Assembly: GCF_014490785.1 (NCBI RefSeq)
Contig: NZ_CP051488.1
Location: 1,860,001 to 1,924,000 of the forward strand
Direction: 5' to 3'
Length of the DNA stretch: 64,000 nucleotides
From: Kosakonia sp. SMBL-WEM22
GTDB lineage: Bacteria > Pseudomonadota > Gammaproteobacteria > Enterobacterales > Enterobacteriaceae
Positions 33,890 to 42,973 of the stretch are shown here, in pieces; position 1 is the stretch's first letter, and each line of letters opens with the position of its first letter. Position numbers and translations under genes: made by a program. The notes beneath the pieces were generated by a model that was given only the letters and a program-made list of their open reading frames with translations, ran no database searches and was not told where the DNA came from.

Positions 33890-34254
33890 GCAGAATAATG
33901 CTTGGGAGATTGTTTCGGATTGTAAATTGCCCTGACGCGAACACGTAATTAAATAGTCTTAAATAAGATCTTAACACCCAGCCCGAGTTATTATTCCAAC
34001 TTGTGATAGCAATTAGACGGTCTATACTTTATTTCGGCATGCTTCTGCTTTTGCCTTCTAATATGGTTGGGCTTCAATCTAAATTGTTGTTTTGTAATAT
34101 TATTCAATTTGTGAGCGAGGAGCGCTCGGACGCTAACAGAGGGAAGGAGTGGGGCGGTGCCACGGTTATTCTCGCCCTGTCGATCTGCGTCGATGGACAT
34201 TTGTTTGCACCATCCTGAACGTAAGATATTTTAACTACCGTAAGGGTTTGATTG
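33890..34254. other. Intergenic region between the LuxR-type gene and dosC
   Basis: 365 bp between divergent genes. It must contain both promoters. A short plus-strand frame (34003-34218) has no ribosome-binding site or family resemblance. TAAGGG at 34241-34246 is the dosC ribosome-binding site. Confidence 0.5.
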
Positions 34255-35637
34255 ATGGAAACTTATCTTAAATCGATGAAGGGCGAATGGCTTACCCTAT
34301 TAGAAAAGACCGACCAACACATTCGCCGCCTTACCGCTGAAGTCGCTCACTCACACGCACACGAACTCAGCGAAACCTTCTACCGCATAGTGCTAACCGA
34401 TCCGCATGCCCGGGAATTTCTCTCCAATGCCCAGGTTGAAATACATCTTAAATCCGCGCTGGAGCGCTGGATAAGAGAAGTACTGGCCTGCAAACCGGAT
34501 GATATCGAGCGTCTGATTCAGCAGCAGCATACGGTTGCCGAAGTGCATGCGCGCATTGGTATCTCTGTTGAGTTGGTTGAGATGGGTTTTCGTGTCCTTA
34601 AAAAACTCTTCTACCCGGTAATTATTGAAAGTCATTTCACAGCGGAAGAAAAATTGCAGGTCTATCACCATGCAATTAACAGTATCGATCTGGCAATGGA
34701 GGTGATGTCGCGCGCATTCTCTTTCAGCGAGCATAACTCAGCAAAAGAGGATGAAAATTATCGTATTTTCACGCTGATGGAGAATGCAGAAGAGGAGAAA
34801 GAGCGGCAAACTGCGGCATTACTCAGCTGGGAGATCGACCTGATTTATAAAATTATCATGGACGCTGATTTAGGCAACACACTGGCCATTAGCCAGTCCG
34901 ATTTTGGTTTATGGTTTAACCATAAGGGACGCCACTATTTTAGTGGTATTGCGGAAGTAGGACATATTTCGCGCTTGCTGCAAGAGCTTGATGAAATATT
35001 TCGCTCCACCCGAGCAACGCCCCGTTCATTAAGTAATCGCGCACTGCGCGTGGGCTTCCTTATTTCGGTAAGGAAAAATGTGGTGCAAATTATCACATTG
35101 TTACGTGAGCTTTTCGAAGAAGTTTCCCGCCATGAAGTGGGAATGGATGTATTAACGAAGCTATTGAATCGACGATTTATGCCTACAATTTTTAAGCGTG
35201 AAATTGCTCATTCGCAAAGAGCTTCAACTCCCCTTTCAGTATTAATCATTGATGTCGATAAATTTAAACAAATAAATGATAGCTGGGGGCATCCGATGGG
35301 GGATGAGATTCTGCGTAAAGTCTCAAATGCTTTTTATGACAACGTGCGCAGTAGTGATTATGTCTTCCGTTATGGCGGCGATGAGTTCGTGATCCTGTTA
35401 ACTGAAGCGACAGAGTTTGATACGCATCGCATTGGCGAACGTATTCGCTCTCGTGTCGAAAAGACCATCATTAAAACGGCGGAGGGGGAGCGTGTGCCCA
35501 TTTCTCTCTCTATCGGTGCCGCCATGTTTGATGGTCACCCTGACTATGAGCGTTTTATTCAGCGCGCAGATGAAGCGCTCTATATTGCGAAAGCGCGCGG
35601 CCGCAACTGTATCCATATCTGGCAAGCCGCCGAGTAA
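34255..35637 (+). CDS. dosC: Globin-coupled heme oxygen sensor diguanylate cyclase DosC
   Basis: 460 residues, same length as E. coli DosC (YddV). The N-terminal globin domain (1-155) has the proximal heme ligand His-98 in AEVHARIGI. A middle helical domain follows, then the C-terminal GGDEF domain (about 300-460) with an intact GGDEF catalytic motif in FRYGGDEFVILL and an RSSD product-inhibition I-site five residues before it. It makes cyclic di-GMP from two GTP, with activity tuned by O2 binding. In E. coli it is in an operon with the phosphodiesterase dosP, which is missing here. The ATG at 34255 was preferred to a TTG one codon earlier because of its spacing to TAAGGG. Confidence 0.95.
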   Translation: METYLKSMKGEWLTLLEKTDQHIRRLTAEVAHSHAHELSETFYRIVLTDPHAREFLSNAQVEIHLKSALERWIREVLACKPDDIERLIQQQHTVAEVHARIGISVELVEMGFRVLKKLFYPVIIESHFTAEEKLQVYHHAINSIDLAMEVMSRAFSFSEHNSAKEDENYRIFTLMENAEEEKERQTAALLSWEIDLIYKIIMDADLGNTLAISQSDFGLWFNHKGRHYFSGIAEVGHISRLLQELDEIFRSTRATPRSLSNRALRVGFLISVRKNVVQIITLLRELFEEVSRHEVGMDVLTKLLNRRFMPTIFKREIAHSQRASTPLSVLIIDVDKFKQINDSWGHPMGDEILRKVSNAFYDNVRSSDYVFRYGGDEFVILLTEATEFDTHRIGERIRSRVEKTIIKTAEGERVPISLSIGAAMFDGHPDYERFIQRADEALYIAKARGRNCIHIWQAAE

Positions 35638-35638
35638 C

Positions 35639-36532
35639 TTACTCCGGAGGAAAGAGCGCGAAGGAGGCTCGCATTTCATTCGCCTCTTCGCGCGGGCTGC
35701 GGCCAAACAGGCGGCGAAACTCACGATTAAACTGCGAAGGGCTCTCATAGCCAACACGAAAAGCCGCACCCGCAGCTGTTGCGTTATCACGGATCATCAA
35801 TAAGCGTGCCTGATTAAGCCGCACAGACTTGATGTACTGCAGCGGTGAGGTGCTGGTAACAGATTTAAAGTGTTTATGAAACGCAGGTACGCTAAGACCT
35901 GCATCCCTGGCCAGCGACGGAATATGCAGTGGCTCAGTAAAGTGTGTGTGGATACGCTGCAGCACTCTGGCAATTGCCGCAAATTGCCCCTGATTTACCA
36001 GCGCCGCACGCAGCGCATCGCCACGCTTACCTACCAGCACCCGGTAATATAACTCCCGCACCAGCTGTGGCCCCAGAATTTGCGCCTCCTGTTTTGACGA
36101 GAGCGCTTTTAATAACCGCACTGCCGTATCGGCCAGGTCCGCTTCAAGCGGCGTTGACATAATGCCTTCAGGCGCAGCCTCGGCGCGACCAGGTGGAAGA
36201 TCCAGTGACAGCATTAACTCAGAGAGCAGCGTTATATCAAGATCCACCGTAACCGCCAGCAGCGGCTGCTCGGGGCTGGCATCCGTCTCTGTCGAAAAGG
36301 GGAGCGGCACCGATAACACCAGATAGTGTTGTTTATCATAGTGATAAACGCGGTTCGCCAGATATCCCCGCTTTTGTCCCTGGCAGACAATGACGATAGA
36401 GGGTTTATAAACCACCGGCGTGCGCGCCAGTGGACGGTCTGAACGCATAAAGCAGACGCTCTCCAGCGCGGAACGTGTACAGCCCTCATGCGGTGCCAGC
36501 GCCCGCAGCAGCGCCACCATCTCCTCCATCAT
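35639..36532 (-). CDS. AraC-family transcriptional regulator (AraC_N type)
   Basis: 297 residues. The N-terminal AraC_N cupin-like domain (about 20-165) includes ALESVCFMRSDRPLARTPVVYKP and VIVCQGQKRGYL. The C-terminal double helix-turn-helix (about 195-290) includes IPSLARDAGLSVPAFHKHFK and VGYESPSQFNREFRRLFGRSP. This subfamily includes YqhC, which responds to aldehydes and activates an adjacent reductase. Here the gene is divergent from an SDR oxidoreductase gene 160 bp away, the usual sign that the regulator controls it. The exact start among the Met residues at 1, 2 and 5 is uncertain. It converges with dosC, leaving only one base between the stops. Confidence 0.88.
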   Translation of the reverse strand: MMEEMVALLRALAPHEGCTRSALESVCFMRSDRPLARTPVVYKPSIVIVCQGQKRGYLANRVYHYDKQHYLVLSVPLPFSTETDASPEQPLLAVTVDLDITLLSELMLSLDLPPGRAEAAPEGIMSTPLEADLADTAVRLLKALSSKQEAQILGPQLVRELYYRVLVGKRGDALRAALVNQGQFAAIARVLQRIHTHFTEPLHIPSLARDAGLSVPAFHKHFKSVTSTSPLQYIKSVRLNQARLLMIRDNATAAGAAFRVGYESPSQFNREFRRLFGRSPREEANEMRASFALFPPE

Positions 36533-36694
36533 TGCCCCTCACTGATATTGATATTTAAGCAACCATTCTGCCGATTCACGCGCAACAAGTGAACAACGTC
36601 GAGAGAAACAGGCAATCATGGAATAAGAATGCACCTGTTTTGTGTGGCACATGCTGGTTAATCTGATTGCGTTACTTAAAACGGAAGAAGAGAG

Positions 36695-37411
36695 ATGAGT
36701 AAACGCAAAATTATTCTGCTCACTGGCGCAAGCAGTGGGATAGGTGAGGCCACCGCACGTCGTCTGGTGCAGGCGGGTCATCATCTGGTGATTGGCGCGC
36801 GCCGTATCGAGCGTTTGCAGGCTCTGCGTGATGAACTGGGTAGTATCGACTGTTTAGCCATTGACGTAACTCAGGCGGAAGATCTGGCGCAGATGGCACA
36901 ATTTGCGCTGCGGCAGCATGGCCGTATTGATGTCCTGATCAATAACGCTGGCGTAATGCCGCTCTCACCGCTGGCGGCATTGAAAATGGAGGAGTGGCGT
37001 CAGACTATCGACGTCAACGTTCACGGCGTGTTGAACGGCATTGCGGCGGTGCTACCAACCATGCAGCAGCAAAAAGCAGGGCAGATCATTAACGTTGCTT
37101 CAATCGGTGCCCATGCGGTCTTTCCGCTCTCCGCCGTTTATTGTGCCAGCAAGTTTGCTGTGCGGGCGATTTCAGACGGGCTGCGCCAGGAGAGCGACTG
37201 CATTCGTGTCACGGTAGTAAGTCCGGGCGTAGTCGCCTCTGAACTGGCCGATCATATTACCGATCCCAGTGCGAAAGAGTCGATGGAGGACTTTCGCCGT
37301 ATCGCGTTACCCGCTGAGGCGATTGCCGATGCCATCGCGTGGTCCATTGAGCAGCCGGATAGCGTCGATGTTAGCGAGATCATTGTGCGTCATACGCAAA
37401 GCCCATACTGA
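36695..37411 (+). CDS. SDR-family oxidoreductase
   Basis: 238 residues. A classical short-chain dehydrogenase with TGASSGIGEATARRL (cofactor binding, residue 10 on), NNAGVMPLSPL, the catalytic Ser in INVASIGA, YCASKFAV with the Tyr and Lys, and SPGVVASEL. The Arg-rich GARRIERL after strand 2 favours NADP(H). Substrate unknown; related enterobacterial proteins act on small carbonyl compounds or serine-like substrates. It is probably controlled by the divergent AraC-type gene. It is a single gene, closed by its own terminator. Confidence 0.88.
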   Translation: MSKRKIILLTGASSGIGEATARRLVQAGHHLVIGARRIERLQALRDELGSIDCLAIDVTQAEDLAQMAQFALRQHGRIDVLINNAGVMPLSPLAALKMEEWRQTIDVNVHGVLNGIAAVLPTMQQQKAGQIINVASIGAHAVFPLSAVYCASKFAVRAISDGLRQESDCIRVTVVSPGVVASELADHITDPSAKESMEDFRRIALPAEAIADAIAWSIEQPDSVDVSEIIVRHTQSPY

Positions 37412-37426
37412 AAGTTTACCCACTGC

Positions 37427-37453
37427 AAGGAGCCGCTAGCGGCTCCTTTTTTT
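37427..37453 (+). terminator. Rho-independent terminator after the SDR gene
   Basis: Stem AAGGAGCCGC / GCGGCTCCTT with a TA centre, ending in seven T residues. Confidence 0.92.
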
Positions 37454-37556
37454 GTGATCCAGGGCGGCTGCTGTGATTAAAACGAGGGGAACTGCCTTTG
37501 CAAGCTGTGCGGGTGTGTCACACTTGCCTCATCGGGTTGAGATACAAGGAGAAAGG

Positions 37557-38801
37557 ATGAAACGTCTATTCTGGTCAGCCGCCATCACCACGGCCCTGGC
37601 CTTACCCACCGCAATGGCGCAAACGACACCAGGGGGCTACACCCTGCAACAGGTGGTAATTGTCAGCCGCCACGGTATCCGCGCGCCGCTGGCAAACAAC
37701 GGCAGTGCGCTGGCGCAGGCCACCGCCAAACCGTGGCCGACCTGGAAAGTGGCAGGCGGGGAGCTGACGGATCGCGGTGCGCTGGTGGAGATCTTTTTTG
37801 CCCACCAGATGCGTAAGTGGATGACCCACGAAAAGGTGCTCTCCACCGAACAGTGTCCGACAAAGAAACAATTTTTCGCCTGGGCAAACAGCCTGCCGCG
37901 TACTCACGACACCGCGCAATTCTTCGTCAGCAACACCTTTATTGCCTGCGATGTGCCGATCTTCCATCAGCGCAAAATGGGGGAGATGGATCCGCTGTTC
38001 AACCCGGTGATTACCGAAGATAGTGACGACTTTCGCCAGAAAGCGGTGGCGGCCATGGTGACCAGCCGCCAGCATGTCGATCTGAAAGAAAGCTATAAAT
38101 TGCTGGAGCAGATCGTAGACTATCCGGCCTCGCCAGCCTGCAAAGCGAAAGCCGATGAACCCTGTAATCTCAGTGATGAAAAGGATACCTTTCGCGCCGA
38201 TTATCGGCTGGAGCCCTCGGTCAGCGGGCCGTTAAAAACGGCAAATGCGCTGGTGGATGCGTTTACCCTGCAATATTACGAAGGCTTCCCGCAAAATGAA
38301 GTCGCCTTTGGTGGGATTCAAAGCGATAAGCAGTGGCAACTGCTGGAGAAGCTGAAGAATAGCTATCAAGCGATCCTCTTTACCACGCCGCAGGTGGCGC
38401 GCAATGTGGCAAAACCGCTGCTCAACTACCTCGACCAGCAACTGGTGGAGAAGCCCGCCGCGGCACCGAAAGTGACGCTACTGGTCGGTCATGATTCCAA
38501 TATCGCCTCTTTGCTGGCGGCGCTGGAGGCCAAACCGTGGCAGCTTCCCGGGCAGTTTGAGCAGACACCGATCAGCGGCAAAGTGGTGTTCCAACGCTGG
38601 CATGATAGTAAGAGCAACCGCGATCTCATGAAGATTGAGTATCTCTACTTCACTGCCGAGCAGATGCGTAATGTGTCAAAAATGGGTTTTGATACGCCAG
38701 TACAACGTTACACGCTGGAGCTCACGGGCTGCCCGACGGACAGTAACGGCTTCTGCCCGATGGAAAAATTCAGTGAAGTGATGCGCGAAGTCGCGAAGTA
38801 A
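37557..38801 (+). CDS. agp: Periplasmic glucose-1-phosphatase
   Basis: 414 residues against 413 in E. coli Agp. The signal peptide is MKRLFWSAAITTALALPTAMA. A histidine acid phosphatase: the RHG motif with the phospho-accepting His is in VSRHGIRAPL (mature N-terminus) and the HD proton donor motif is in LVGHDSNIASL near residue 305. It releases phosphate from glucose-1-phosphate and related phosphates, including phytate, in the periplasm and so scavenges glucose. The start at 37557 follows AAGGAGAAAGG. It is first in the conserved agp-yccJ-wrbA block. Confidence 0.97.
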   Translation: MKRLFWSAAITTALALPTAMAQTTPGGYTLQQVVIVSRHGIRAPLANNGSALAQATAKPWPTWKVAGGELTDRGALVEIFFAHQMRKWMTHEKVLSTEQCPTKKQFFAWANSLPRTHDTAQFFVSNTFIACDVPIFHQRKMGEMDPLFNPVITEDSDDFRQKAVAAMVTSRQHVDLKESYKLLEQIVDYPASPACKAKADEPCNLSDEKDTFRADYRLEPSVSGPLKTANALVDAFTLQYYEGFPQNEVAFGGIQSDKQWQLLEKLKNSYQAILFTTPQVARNVAKPLLNYLDQQLVEKPAAAPKVTLLVGHDSNIASLLAALEAKPWQLPGQFEQTPISGKVVFQRWHDSKSNRDLMKIEYLYFTAEQMRNVSKMGFDTPVQRYTLELTGCPTDSNGFCPMEKFSEVMREVAK

Positions 38802-38812
38802 AAAGCAGATAA

Positions 38813-38836
38813 GCTCCCCCAGTAAAATGGGGGAGC
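38813..38836. terminator. Bidirectional hairpin between agp and yccJ
   Basis: GCTCCCCC / GGGGGAGC stem with an AGTAAAAT loop between two convergent genes. On the minus strand a T-rich stretch follows about 10 bases later; on the plus strand there is no T-run. Confidence 0.7.
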
Positions 38837-38843
38837 CGAAGCG

Positions 38844-39071
38844 CTAGACGTTCTGACGCTCGATAGTCTGCTCACCCCAGAAGAGTGAGTCTTTATCGGT
38901 CTTTTCGAAGGCGCGCATCAACACTTCATCGCTACCTTCTTCCCAAATCTTCTCGGCGAGAACCTCATCGTAATCAGCCAGCTCAAAGATCGCCTCGGCG
39001 ATTTCCGGCGATGTATTACGTAGACTGGCCCATTCACCGACGCGATGAGCTTTTGCTTCCTGAGTTGGCAT
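38844..39071 (-). CDS. yccJ: YccJ family protein
   Basis: 75 residues, same length and nearly the same sequence as E. coli YccJ (MPTQEAKAHRVGEWASLRNT, ending WGEQTIERQNV). Small, acidic, soluble protein of unknown function. It lies 17 bp downstream of wrbA on the same strand, and in E. coli both form one operon expressed under general stress (RpoS). Not related to a known enzyme family. Confidence 0.93.
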   Translation of the reverse strand: MPTQEAKAHRVGEWASLRNTSPEIAEAIFELADYDEVLAEKIWEEGSDEVLMRAFEKTDKDSLFWGEQTIERQNV

Positions 39072-39088
39072 AAGTGCCTCCTGTTAAG

Positions 39089-39685
39089 TTAGCCGTTCAA
39101 TTTGACTGCCAGGCCGGCAACGTACTCGCCCTGATAACGGGCGATGGCCAGCTCGTCGTCGCCTGGTTGACGCGAACCATCGCCGCCGGCAATGGTGGTC
39201 GCGCCGTAAGGCGTACCGCCACGCACATGCGAAATATCAAACAGCTCTTTCGCGGCGTAGCCGATGGGAACAATCACCATCCCATGGTGAGCAAGCGTAG
39301 TCCAGGTTGAGGAAATTGTATGTTCCTGACCGCCGCCGGTACCGGTAGAACTAAAGACGCTCGCCAGTTTGCCGTACAGCGCGCCGGAGGCCCACAGCCC
39401 ACCAGTCTGGTCAAAGAAGGTCCGCATCTGCCCGCTCATATTGCCAAAACGAGTCGGCGTACCGACGATGATTGCGTCATACTCTGCCAGCTCTTGAGGG
39501 GTGGCAACGGGCGCGCTTTGCGTCTTACCGCCTGATTTTAAAAACAGCTCTTCCGGCATGGTTTCAGGAACACGCTTCACCACGACTTGTGCACCTTCCA
39601 CCTGCTGCGCACCTTCCGCGACAGCGTGCGCCATGGTTTCAACATGTCCATACATGGAGTAATAGAGCACCAGCACTTTAGCCAT
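39089..39685 (-). CDS. wrbA: NAD(P)H:quinone oxidoreductase WrbA
   Basis: 198 residues, as in E. coli. Flavodoxin-like fold with the FMN phosphate-binding N-terminus KVLVLYYSMYGHVETMA, PTRFGNMSGQM and STGTGGGQEHT. It reduces quinones by two electrons as a tetramer, avoiding semiquinone radicals, and is a general-stress protein. First gene of wrbA-yccJ; a GGAGGAG ribosome-binding site precedes the start. Confidence 0.97.
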   Translation of the reverse strand: MAKVLVLYYSMYGHVETMAHAVAEGAQQVEGAQVVVKRVPETMPEELFLKSGGKTQSAPVATPQELAEYDAIIVGTPTRFGNMSGQMRTFFDQTGGLWASGALYGKLASVFSSTGTGGGQEHTISSTWTTLAHHGMVIVPIGYAAKELFDISHVRGGTPYGATTIAGGDGSRQPGDDELAIARYQGEYVAGLAVKLNG

Positions 39686-40085
39686 TGGCTTCTCCTCCTG
39701 CCAGGTTCATTGCGCAGCGGTACGCTGCGCACCTTATTAAGGGTATGACGTGATAGCGAGAGTGCAAATCAACACGCGTCATTACTGATAATTAAGAATA
39801 TTTCCCCGGATAATCGTGCCGTTACTTTTTGACACACTTTTCGCCCTGTTAAATTTCCCATACATAAGAATTATTTATTGGTTTAGCTTAAGTCACCTAT
39901 GCCGCCAGGCTCTGAAGGTGTTGCGAAATGTTAATGAGCATCTTCCGACAGAGCACGTTCCACTAAGCTTATTCCCACGCGGCGCAGTTAAAGAGTTAAC
40001 TTTGACGTCGTGAGGTGAAAGAGTCCTCTTTTACTGAATGCAGAAAGATGTCTGATATTTCACTTACACCGATCGGAGGTGAGAG
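39686..40085. other. Intergenic region between wrbA and ymdF
   Basis: 400 bp between divergent genes; no ORF with protein-like composition. It should hold the wrbA and ymdF promoters, both stress-induced in E. coli. GGAGGTGAG at 40075-40083 is the ymdF ribosome-binding site. Confidence 0.5.
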
Positions 40086-40271
40086 ATGGCAAATCATCGT
40101 GGTGGTTCAGGTAATTTCGCTGAAGACCGTGAAAGAGCATCAGCAGCAGGCCGCAAAGGTGGCCAGCAGAGCGGGGGGAACTTCAAGAACGATCCTCAGC
40201 GCGCCTCAGAAGCAGGTAAAAAAGGGGGCAAAAATAGTCATGGTAGCCGGAGCAACAACAGCAATAGCTAG
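40086..40271 (+). CDS. ymdF: KGG-repeat stress-induced protein YmdF
   Basis: 61 residues, a small, highly hydrophilic protein with three KGG-type repeats: RGGSGNFAEDRERASAAG, GRKGGQQSGGNFKNDPQRAS, and GKKGGKNSHG. It belongs to the con-10/GsiB-like family, which is disordered and stress-induced. E. coli YmdF has the same position next to wrbA and the rut genes. Function in the cell is not established. Strong GGAGGTGAG ribosome-binding site. Confidence 0.93.
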   Translation: MANHRGGSGNFAEDRERASAAGRKGGQQSGGNFKNDPQRASEAGKKGGKNSHGSRSNNSNS

Positions 40272-40310
40272 CACGACGTGCGGTAACCCGTGAGGTTGCT
40301 GAAAACGCCC

Positions 40311-40339
40311 ACCGCCGGGGAGACCCGGCGGTTTTTTTT
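40311..40339 (+). terminator. Rho-independent terminator after ymdF
   Basis: Stem ACCGCCGGG / CCCGGCGGT with a GAGA loop, followed by a run of eight T. Confidence 0.93.
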
Positions 40340-40451
40340 GGCCTCAGATTGCCGGCTCCCCTCAATTTCCCGCTGGGGAATGCTACACAGAGGGTCGAGC
40401 CAGACAGCGAGCTTTGCTATGCTGCTGCCAGATCAGGGTTTGGGAGTCGGT

Positions 40452-41078
40452 ATGGCAAAGGAAATGGGTAAACGTACGCGGGCAGTCAGCGAGAAACGAC
40501 ACGCGATTCTTAGCGCGGCGCTGGAGATCTTCTCCCGTCTCGGCTTTCACGGTACGCGTCTGGAGCAGGTAGCCGAGCAGGCTGGCGTATCCAAAACCAA
40601 TCTCCTCTACTATTTTCCGTCAAAAGAGGCGCTCTATATTGCCGTGCTGCGCCAACTGCTGGATGTCTGGCTGGCACCGCTCAGAGCGTTTCGCTCCGAT
40701 CTATTGCCGCTCGCGGCGATCGGAGAGTACATTCGCCTGAAGCTGGAAGTGTCGCGCGATCATCCGCAGGCTTCGCGCCTCTTCTGCCATGAGATGTTGC
40801 AGGGCGCGCCGCTGCTTAAAGCGGAGTTGACGGGCGATTTGAAAACGCTGGTGGAGGATAAGTCAGCCATCATTGCAGGCTGGATCGCCAGCGGTAAGAT
40901 CGCCGCAGTAGATCCGCACCATCTCATCTTTATGATCTGGGCCGCCACACAGCACTACGCCGATTTCGCCACCCAGGTGGAAGCGGTCACCGGCGCGACT
41001 CTGCAGGATGAAGCCTTTTTTCAGCGTACCGTTGATAATATTCAGCGCATGATTATTGAAGGCATCCGTGTGCGTTAA
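40452..41078 (+). CDS. rutR: Pyrimidine-responsive TetR-type regulator RutR
   Basis: 208 residues against 212 in E. coli RutR. The N-terminal TetR helix-turn-helix is LEIFSRLGFHGTRLEQVAEQ with AGVSKTNLLYYFPSKEALY, and the C-terminal ligand domain with SRLFCHEMLQGAPLL, HLIFMIWAATQHYAD and TGATLQDEAFF matches closely. Uracil and thymine are its ligands, and in E. coli it represses the rutABCDEFG uracil-degradation operon and controls carAB and other genes. Here no rut operon lies next to it; the next plus-strand genes are a sugar importer. The start at 40452 was chosen by similarity; longer frames upstream read through the ymdF terminator. Confidence 0.93.
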   Translation: MAKEMGKRTRAVSEKRHAILSAALEIFSRLGFHGTRLEQVAEQAGVSKTNLLYYFPSKEALYIAVLRQLLDVWLAPLRAFRSDLLPLAAIGEYIRLKLEVSRDHPQASRLFCHEMLQGAPLLKAELTGDLKTLVEDKSAIIAGWIASGKIAAVDPHHLIFMIWAATQHYADFATQVEAVTGATLQDEAFFQRTVDNIQRMIIEGIRVR

Positions 41079-41470
41079 TGGGCAGGCGGCAGCGGGCAGC
41101 TCATGTCGCCCTCTTCACACTGCAATAGCGAGGCGAGCCACGCTTCGCGTTCACTGGTTTTATCTGCCAGGCACTGGTTTTGTACCATCGGTTGAATACT
41201 GCCGCCCTCAGAGCCGGAAATGACAAACGCACAGTCGTTGTCGCGGACGGCTATCCAGCTTTTCTGTGCTTTTTTTAGTAGCTCAGCCTGCTGCGGTGAC
41301 GAACGCTTCAGTGCTTCCTGATAAGTCTGGTTAAGCTTTTTGTCTGCCGTCTGATATTGCGCAGCAGTGCAGCTATTAAGCTCCCCCTGGGTTGAGGCAT
41401 TATCGCACTCATCGGCGTAGAGCGGTTGACTGAGCAGCAATGCGCTTAGCATCAACAAGCATCGTTTCAT
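41075..41470 (-). CDS. LprI-like (DUF1311) secreted protein
   Basis: 131 residues from the start at 41470. A signal peptide (CLLMLSALLLSQPLYA) is followed by the LprI/DUF1311 domain with its cysteines: DECDNASTQGELNSCTAAQY, ADKKLNQTYQEALKRS, KAQKSWIAVRDNDCAF and QNQCLADKTSEREAWL. The family includes lysozyme inhibitors and many uncharacterised periplasmic proteins. Its 3' end overlaps the rutR stop by 4 bp on the opposite strand. A start 15 codons upstream is possible but would spoil the signal peptide. Confidence 0.85.
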   Translation of the reverse strand: MKRCLLMLSALLLSQPLYADECDNASTQGELNSCTAAQYQTADKKLNQTYQEALKRSSPQQAELLKKAQKSWIAVRDNDCAFVISGSEGGSIQPMVQNQCLADKTSEREAWLASLLQCEEGDMSCPLPPAH

Positions 41471-41882
41471 TCTCTTCCTTTCCTTCTCACATTCATTCAG
41501 CGGATTTATTAACATAGCCCTTAAAAAATGTCACTTCGCCATCTGTCAGCATGTCTGGTGAGGTGCCCTTTTCGTTTCAGTTCACAAAATTGATAATTTT
41601 CTGCGGGTGAAACGCGCCAAAATCGGGTACAAAAAACATTCTTAAGAGACGTTGGTTACGTAAATGTTATTAAGTTGTTATATAATGAGTTTTATTTAAC
41701 AGAATTTACTGGCAATCAGAGGCAGATATATCTTATTTTAACTTAAAATTAACTTTTAATTATCTTTAATTTAACATTTTTGGGCGTGTATCACATTTAT
41801 GGCATTTTCGTTGTTTTGCCTCTTCCCATCGTTGTTAATCTCTCTTCCGCGACTTTCCTCTGTCCTTAAGAAAGGTACAACC
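41471..41882. other. Regulatory region upstream of the sugar importer operon
   Basis: About 410 bp, AT-rich, between divergent genes. TATAAT occurs at 41681-41686 without a convincing -35 partner, and a single CRP-like half-site (ATCACATTT) at 41790-41798. AAGAAAGG at 41869-41876 is the likely ribosome-binding site. No regulator gene is encoded in the operon, so control must come from elsewhere. Confidence 0.45.
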
Positions 41883-42866
41883 ATGAAATTCAAACTCGCC
41901 CTGATTAGCGCAGCGATGATTTCTGTCAGCATGCTTTCCGGTCAGGCCTTTGCTGCCCAGAAGTATGAAATTGCCGTTGTGGCTAAAGTGACCGGGATCC
42001 CGTGGTTCAACCGCATGGAAACCGGTGTCAACGAAGCGGCAAAGAAACTGGACGTCAATGCTTACCAGACCGGGCCATCTACCCCCGATCCGGCGCAGCA
42101 GGTGAAAGTGATCGAAGATCTGATCGCGAAAAACGTTAACGCCATCATCGTGGTGCCAAACGACGCGAAGGTGCTGGAGCCGGTGCTGAAAAAAGCGCGC
42201 GACAAAGGCATTGTGGTACTGACCCATGAGTCCCCGGACCAGCAGATTGGGCAGTGGGATATTGAAACCATCGACAGCGAAAAATATGCGCAGGCTAACG
42301 TCGATGAGCTGGCAAAAGATATGGGCGGTAAGGGCGGTTACGCGATTTATGTCGGTTCGCTGACCGTGCCGCTGCACAACGCCTGGGCTGATTACGCCAT
42401 CAAATATCAAAAAGAGAAGTACCCGGATATGTTTGAAGTCACCTCGCGCTTACCGGTGGCAGAGAGCATTGATAAATCCTATGCCACGACCCTGGACCTG
42501 ATGAAAACCTACCCGGATCTGAAAGGGGTGATTGGTTTCGGATCCCTTGGGCCGATTGGCGCAGGGCAGGCCGTTCAGAAGAAACGCGCGAAGGATAAAC
42601 TGGCGGTTGTTGGCATCGCGATGCCGGCGCAGGCTGCTCCTTATCTGATGCGCGGCGATATCAAAAAAGCACTGCTGTGGGACCCGCGTGATGCCGGTTA
42701 CGCACTGGTGACCGTCGCCGACCAGCTGCTGCAAGGAAAAGAAGTCACGTCCGATCTCTCTATCGAGGGGCTGGGCAAAGCCGATGTTGATATGAATAAG
42801 AAAGTGATCCGTTTTAATAAGATCCTCGAAGTGACAAAAGAAAACGCTAAAACACTCGGTTTCTGA
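41883..42866 (+). CDS. Sugar ABC transporter periplasmic binding protein (RbsB/LsrB type)
   Basis: 327 residues. A signal peptide (LALISAAMISVSMLSGQAFA) precedes a type-I periplasmic-binding fold of the RbsB/LsrB group: EIAVVAKVTGIPWFNRMETG, VKVIEDLIAKNVNAIIVVPN, VLTHESPDQQIGQWDIETI and LKGVIGFGSLGPIGAGQA. It delivers a sugar or sugar-like ligand to the permeases encoded downstream. The LsrB-like wording suggests a small furanose-like ligand, but the ligand cannot be fixed from sequence. The kinase and isomerase in the same operon point to a pentose, pentulose or related compound. Confidence 0.9.
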   Translation: MKFKLALISAAMISVSMLSGQAFAAQKYEIAVVAKVTGIPWFNRMETGVNEAAKKLDVNAYQTGPSTPDPAQQVKVIEDLIAKNVNAIIVVPNDAKVLEPVLKKARDKGIVVLTHESPDQQIGQWDIETIDSEKYAQANVDELAKDMGGKGGYAIYVGSLTVPLHNAWADYAIKYQKEKYPDMFEVTSRLPVAESIDKSYATTLDLMKTYPDLKGVIGFGSLGPIGAGQAVQKKRAKDKLAVVGIAMPAQAAPYLMRGDIKKALLWDPRDAGYALVTVADQLLQGKEVTSDLSIEGLGKADVDMNKKVIRFNKILEVTKENAKTLGF

Positions 42867-42973
42867 GCCTTACTGGCCACACCAGGGAACCGGAACGCCG
42901 GCCATTCAGGCCGGCTCTTCCGCCGCAGATTTCATCCTCGCGTCCTTCACGGGCGCTGGCAGAGGTATTGTCG

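Noticed and set aside
34003..34218. Small plus-strand ORF before dosC
   Set aside because: No ribosome-binding site, no family pattern and positioned where the dosC promoter is expected.
41790..41798. CRP site upstream of the sugar operon
   Set aside because: Only one half-site (ATCACATTT) matches; the left half is not recognisable at the required spacing.
41835..42410. 191-codon minus-strand frame
   Set aside because: Antisense to the well-supported sugar-binding protein gene; no start signals.
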